A stretch of DNA of 64,000 bases from Streptomyces sp. NRRL S-87 (GTDB taxonomy: Bacteria; Actinomycetota; Actinomycetes; Streptomycetales; Streptomycetaceae), in contig NZ_JOGB01000006.1 in NCBI RefSeq assembly GCF_000719335.1, positions 80,708-144,707 of the forward strand, written 5' to 3'. The translations under genes were made by a program, and so were the position numbers. Shown piece by piece: positions 63,274 through 64,000 of this stretch (position 1 is the first letter of the stretch; every line of letters starts with the position of its first letter). The notes under the pieces are model-generated. The model saw nothing but the letters and a program-made list of their open reading frames with translations, did not search any database and was not told the origin of the DNA.

Positions 63274-63308
63274 GGCCCCACACCTGCGCTGTCAGGCGGT
63301 GTGGGGCC
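63274..63308 (+). terminator. Terminator after CBM48-like gene
   Basis: GGCCCCACACC (63274-63284) pairs perfectly with GGTGTGGGGCC (63298-63308) across a 13-base loop, 26 bases after the stop. Confidence 0.7.
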
Positions 63309-63446
63309 CTTCGGGCGGCGACGCCCTCCGCCACGGATGCCGCCCCGGACCGGCCACCGGTCCTCGCGGGACCGCGTGGACCGGATCGGGCGAGCAGGCA
63401 TGGTCGCCCGTGCCCCGGGCAGGCGCCTGACACAGAGGAGGTCGCC

Positions 63447-63794
63447 ATGACCAGCGGAGAGGATCGCACCAGTCAGCCCACCGCGCCCCGCAACGCCGGA
63501 CCACATGTCGTCCGCGTGAGCGGTGAGATGGACTTCGACCACGCCGAGCAGCTCGGCGCGATGCTGGCCGAGGCTGTGGACGAGGCGCCGGACGGCTCGG
63601 ACATCGTCGTCGACCTGCGGAACTCGTCCTTCTGCGACTCCGCGGGGCTGAACCGGTTGCTGGGGTCCCGGCAGCGGGCCCAGCAGGCCGGCCACCGCCT
63701 CGTGCTCGCCGCCCCCAGTCACCAGATGGTGAGGATGCTGGAGCTGACGGAGACGGCCGCTCTGTTCCCGCTCATCCCCGCCGTCGCCCTCTGA
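63447..63794 (+). CDS. STAS-domain anti-anti-sigma factor
   Basis: 115 residues; GAGGAGG precedes ATG 63447. Typical STAS strands (HVVRVSGEMDFDHAEQLG) and the phosphorylation loop with serine in SSFCDSAGLNRLLGS. Such proteins release sigma factors from HATPase anti-sigma partners when unphosphorylated. Candidate partners include the protein at 58863-59264. Confidence 0.88.
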   Translation: MTSGEDRTSQPTAPRNAGPHVVRVSGEMDFDHAEQLGAMLAEAVDEAPDGSDIVVDLRNSSFCDSAGLNRLLGSRQRAQQAGHRLVLAAPSHQMVRMLELTETAALFPLIPAVAL

Positions 63795-63848
63795 GCCCTA
63801 CCGGCGCCGCCGGGCGGGGCCCGGCGCCCGCCACCGTGCAGGCATGCG

Positions 63849-63894
63849 GAAGGCCCCGGTGGCCGGCCTGGGGAGGCCGGCCACCGGGGCCTTC
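63849..63894. terminator. Perfect 21-bp bidirectional terminator
   Basis: Arms 63849-63869 and 63874-63894 are perfect complements around GGGG, with GAA at the outer 5' end and TTC at the 3' end. It sits between the convergent STAS gene and the right-edge gene and can serve both. Confidence 0.85.
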
Positions 63895-63917
63895 GCACGT
63901 GTGTCGCCGCTGGCGGC

Positions 63918-64000
63918 TCAGTACCAGTGGTTGGCCTGCCAGAAGTTCCAGGCGCCGACCGGGGAGCCGTAGCGGGAGTTCATGTAGTCCAGACCCCACT
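63918..64000 (-). CDS. C-terminus of transglycosylase-like secreted protein (runs off right edge)
   Basis: The last 26 residues before TGA (63918-63920) read WGLDYMNSRYGSPVGAWNFW then QANHWY. This ending (WGLxYIxxRYGSPxxAW...WY) is characteristic of Streptomyces transglycosylase/SLT-like secreted proteins that act on peptidoglycan. The rest lies outside the window, so full length and domains cannot be described. Confidence 0.75.
   Translation of the reverse strand, partial: WGLDYMNSRYGSPVGAWNFWQANHWY

Overview
The window comes from a high-GC actinomycete, almost certainly Streptomyces or a close relative. GC is very high with strong third-position GC bias. GTG starts are frequent, genes are often coupled by ATGA/GTGA overlaps, and the small conserved families are typical of Streptomyces (DUF4235, DUF6480-like, DUF6529-like, DUF4291, HATPase anti-sigma and STAS proteins). 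Most of the window looks like chromosome-arm or accessory content: secreted enzymes, stress proteins and fusion proteins. No CRISPR array, transposase or phage structural gene was seen.

Layout. 1-6.9 kb: a locus of unusual exported-looking or surface-directed proteins without signal peptides (partial unknown protein, WD40 propeller, repeat/Ig/peptidoglycan-binding protein, M64 metallopeptidase). 7-12.9 kb: NAD-dependent DNA ligase, HopJ-family protein, SDR, and a Ser/Thr kinase fused to an extracellular ligand-binding domain. 13.2-15.5 kb: small stress-type membrane protein, and a coupled SPFH protein plus NAD-kinase-like protein behind a promoter/inverted repeat. 15.6-20.6 kb: a two-gene exopolysaccharide unit, a cellulose-synthase-like GT2 and a 1,041-residue AT3-SGNH-GH16 fusion, with a DasR-like palindrome upstream.

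21.5-29.7 kb: the most unusual part. A tightly packed minus-strand operon encodes a glycine-zipper protein with an acidic tail, a CxxC coiled-coil protein, a second coiled-coil protein, a PASTA protein and a 1,667-residue fusion of subtilisin, peptidoglycan-binding, FAD amine oxidase, peptidoglycan-binding and unknown domains. An isochorismatase-fold protein follows. This is the best candidate for an undescribed system. 30-32.6 kb: hypothetical protein, an apparently N-terminally truncated NucA/NucB nuclease, an atypical tRNA-Trp(CCA), and an SDR.

33.5-42.5 kb: a plus-strand metabolic run (TPP enzyme, FAD/Fe-S oxidoreductase, enolase-superfamily enzyme, GH15 glucanohydrolase, SDR) that looks like a carbon/redox or stress module. 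43-49.3 kb: small membrane and secreted proteins, DUF4291, propeller protein, P450, RelE-like protein, ATP-grasp protein. 49.6-52.4 kb: glycine betaine/choline ABC transporter (permease-binding protein fusion plus ATPase). 52.7-57.6 kb: secreted subtilisin, an orphan xylose-type binding protein with a LacI-type palindrome, and an M4 metalloprotease. 57.9-63.8 kb: regulatory and stress genes (HTH protein, HATPase anti-sigma factor, small hydrophilic proteins, DUF4235, YbdK-type carboxylate-amine ligase, CBM48-like domain, STAS protein). The right edge holds the C-terminus of a secreted transglycosylase-like protein.
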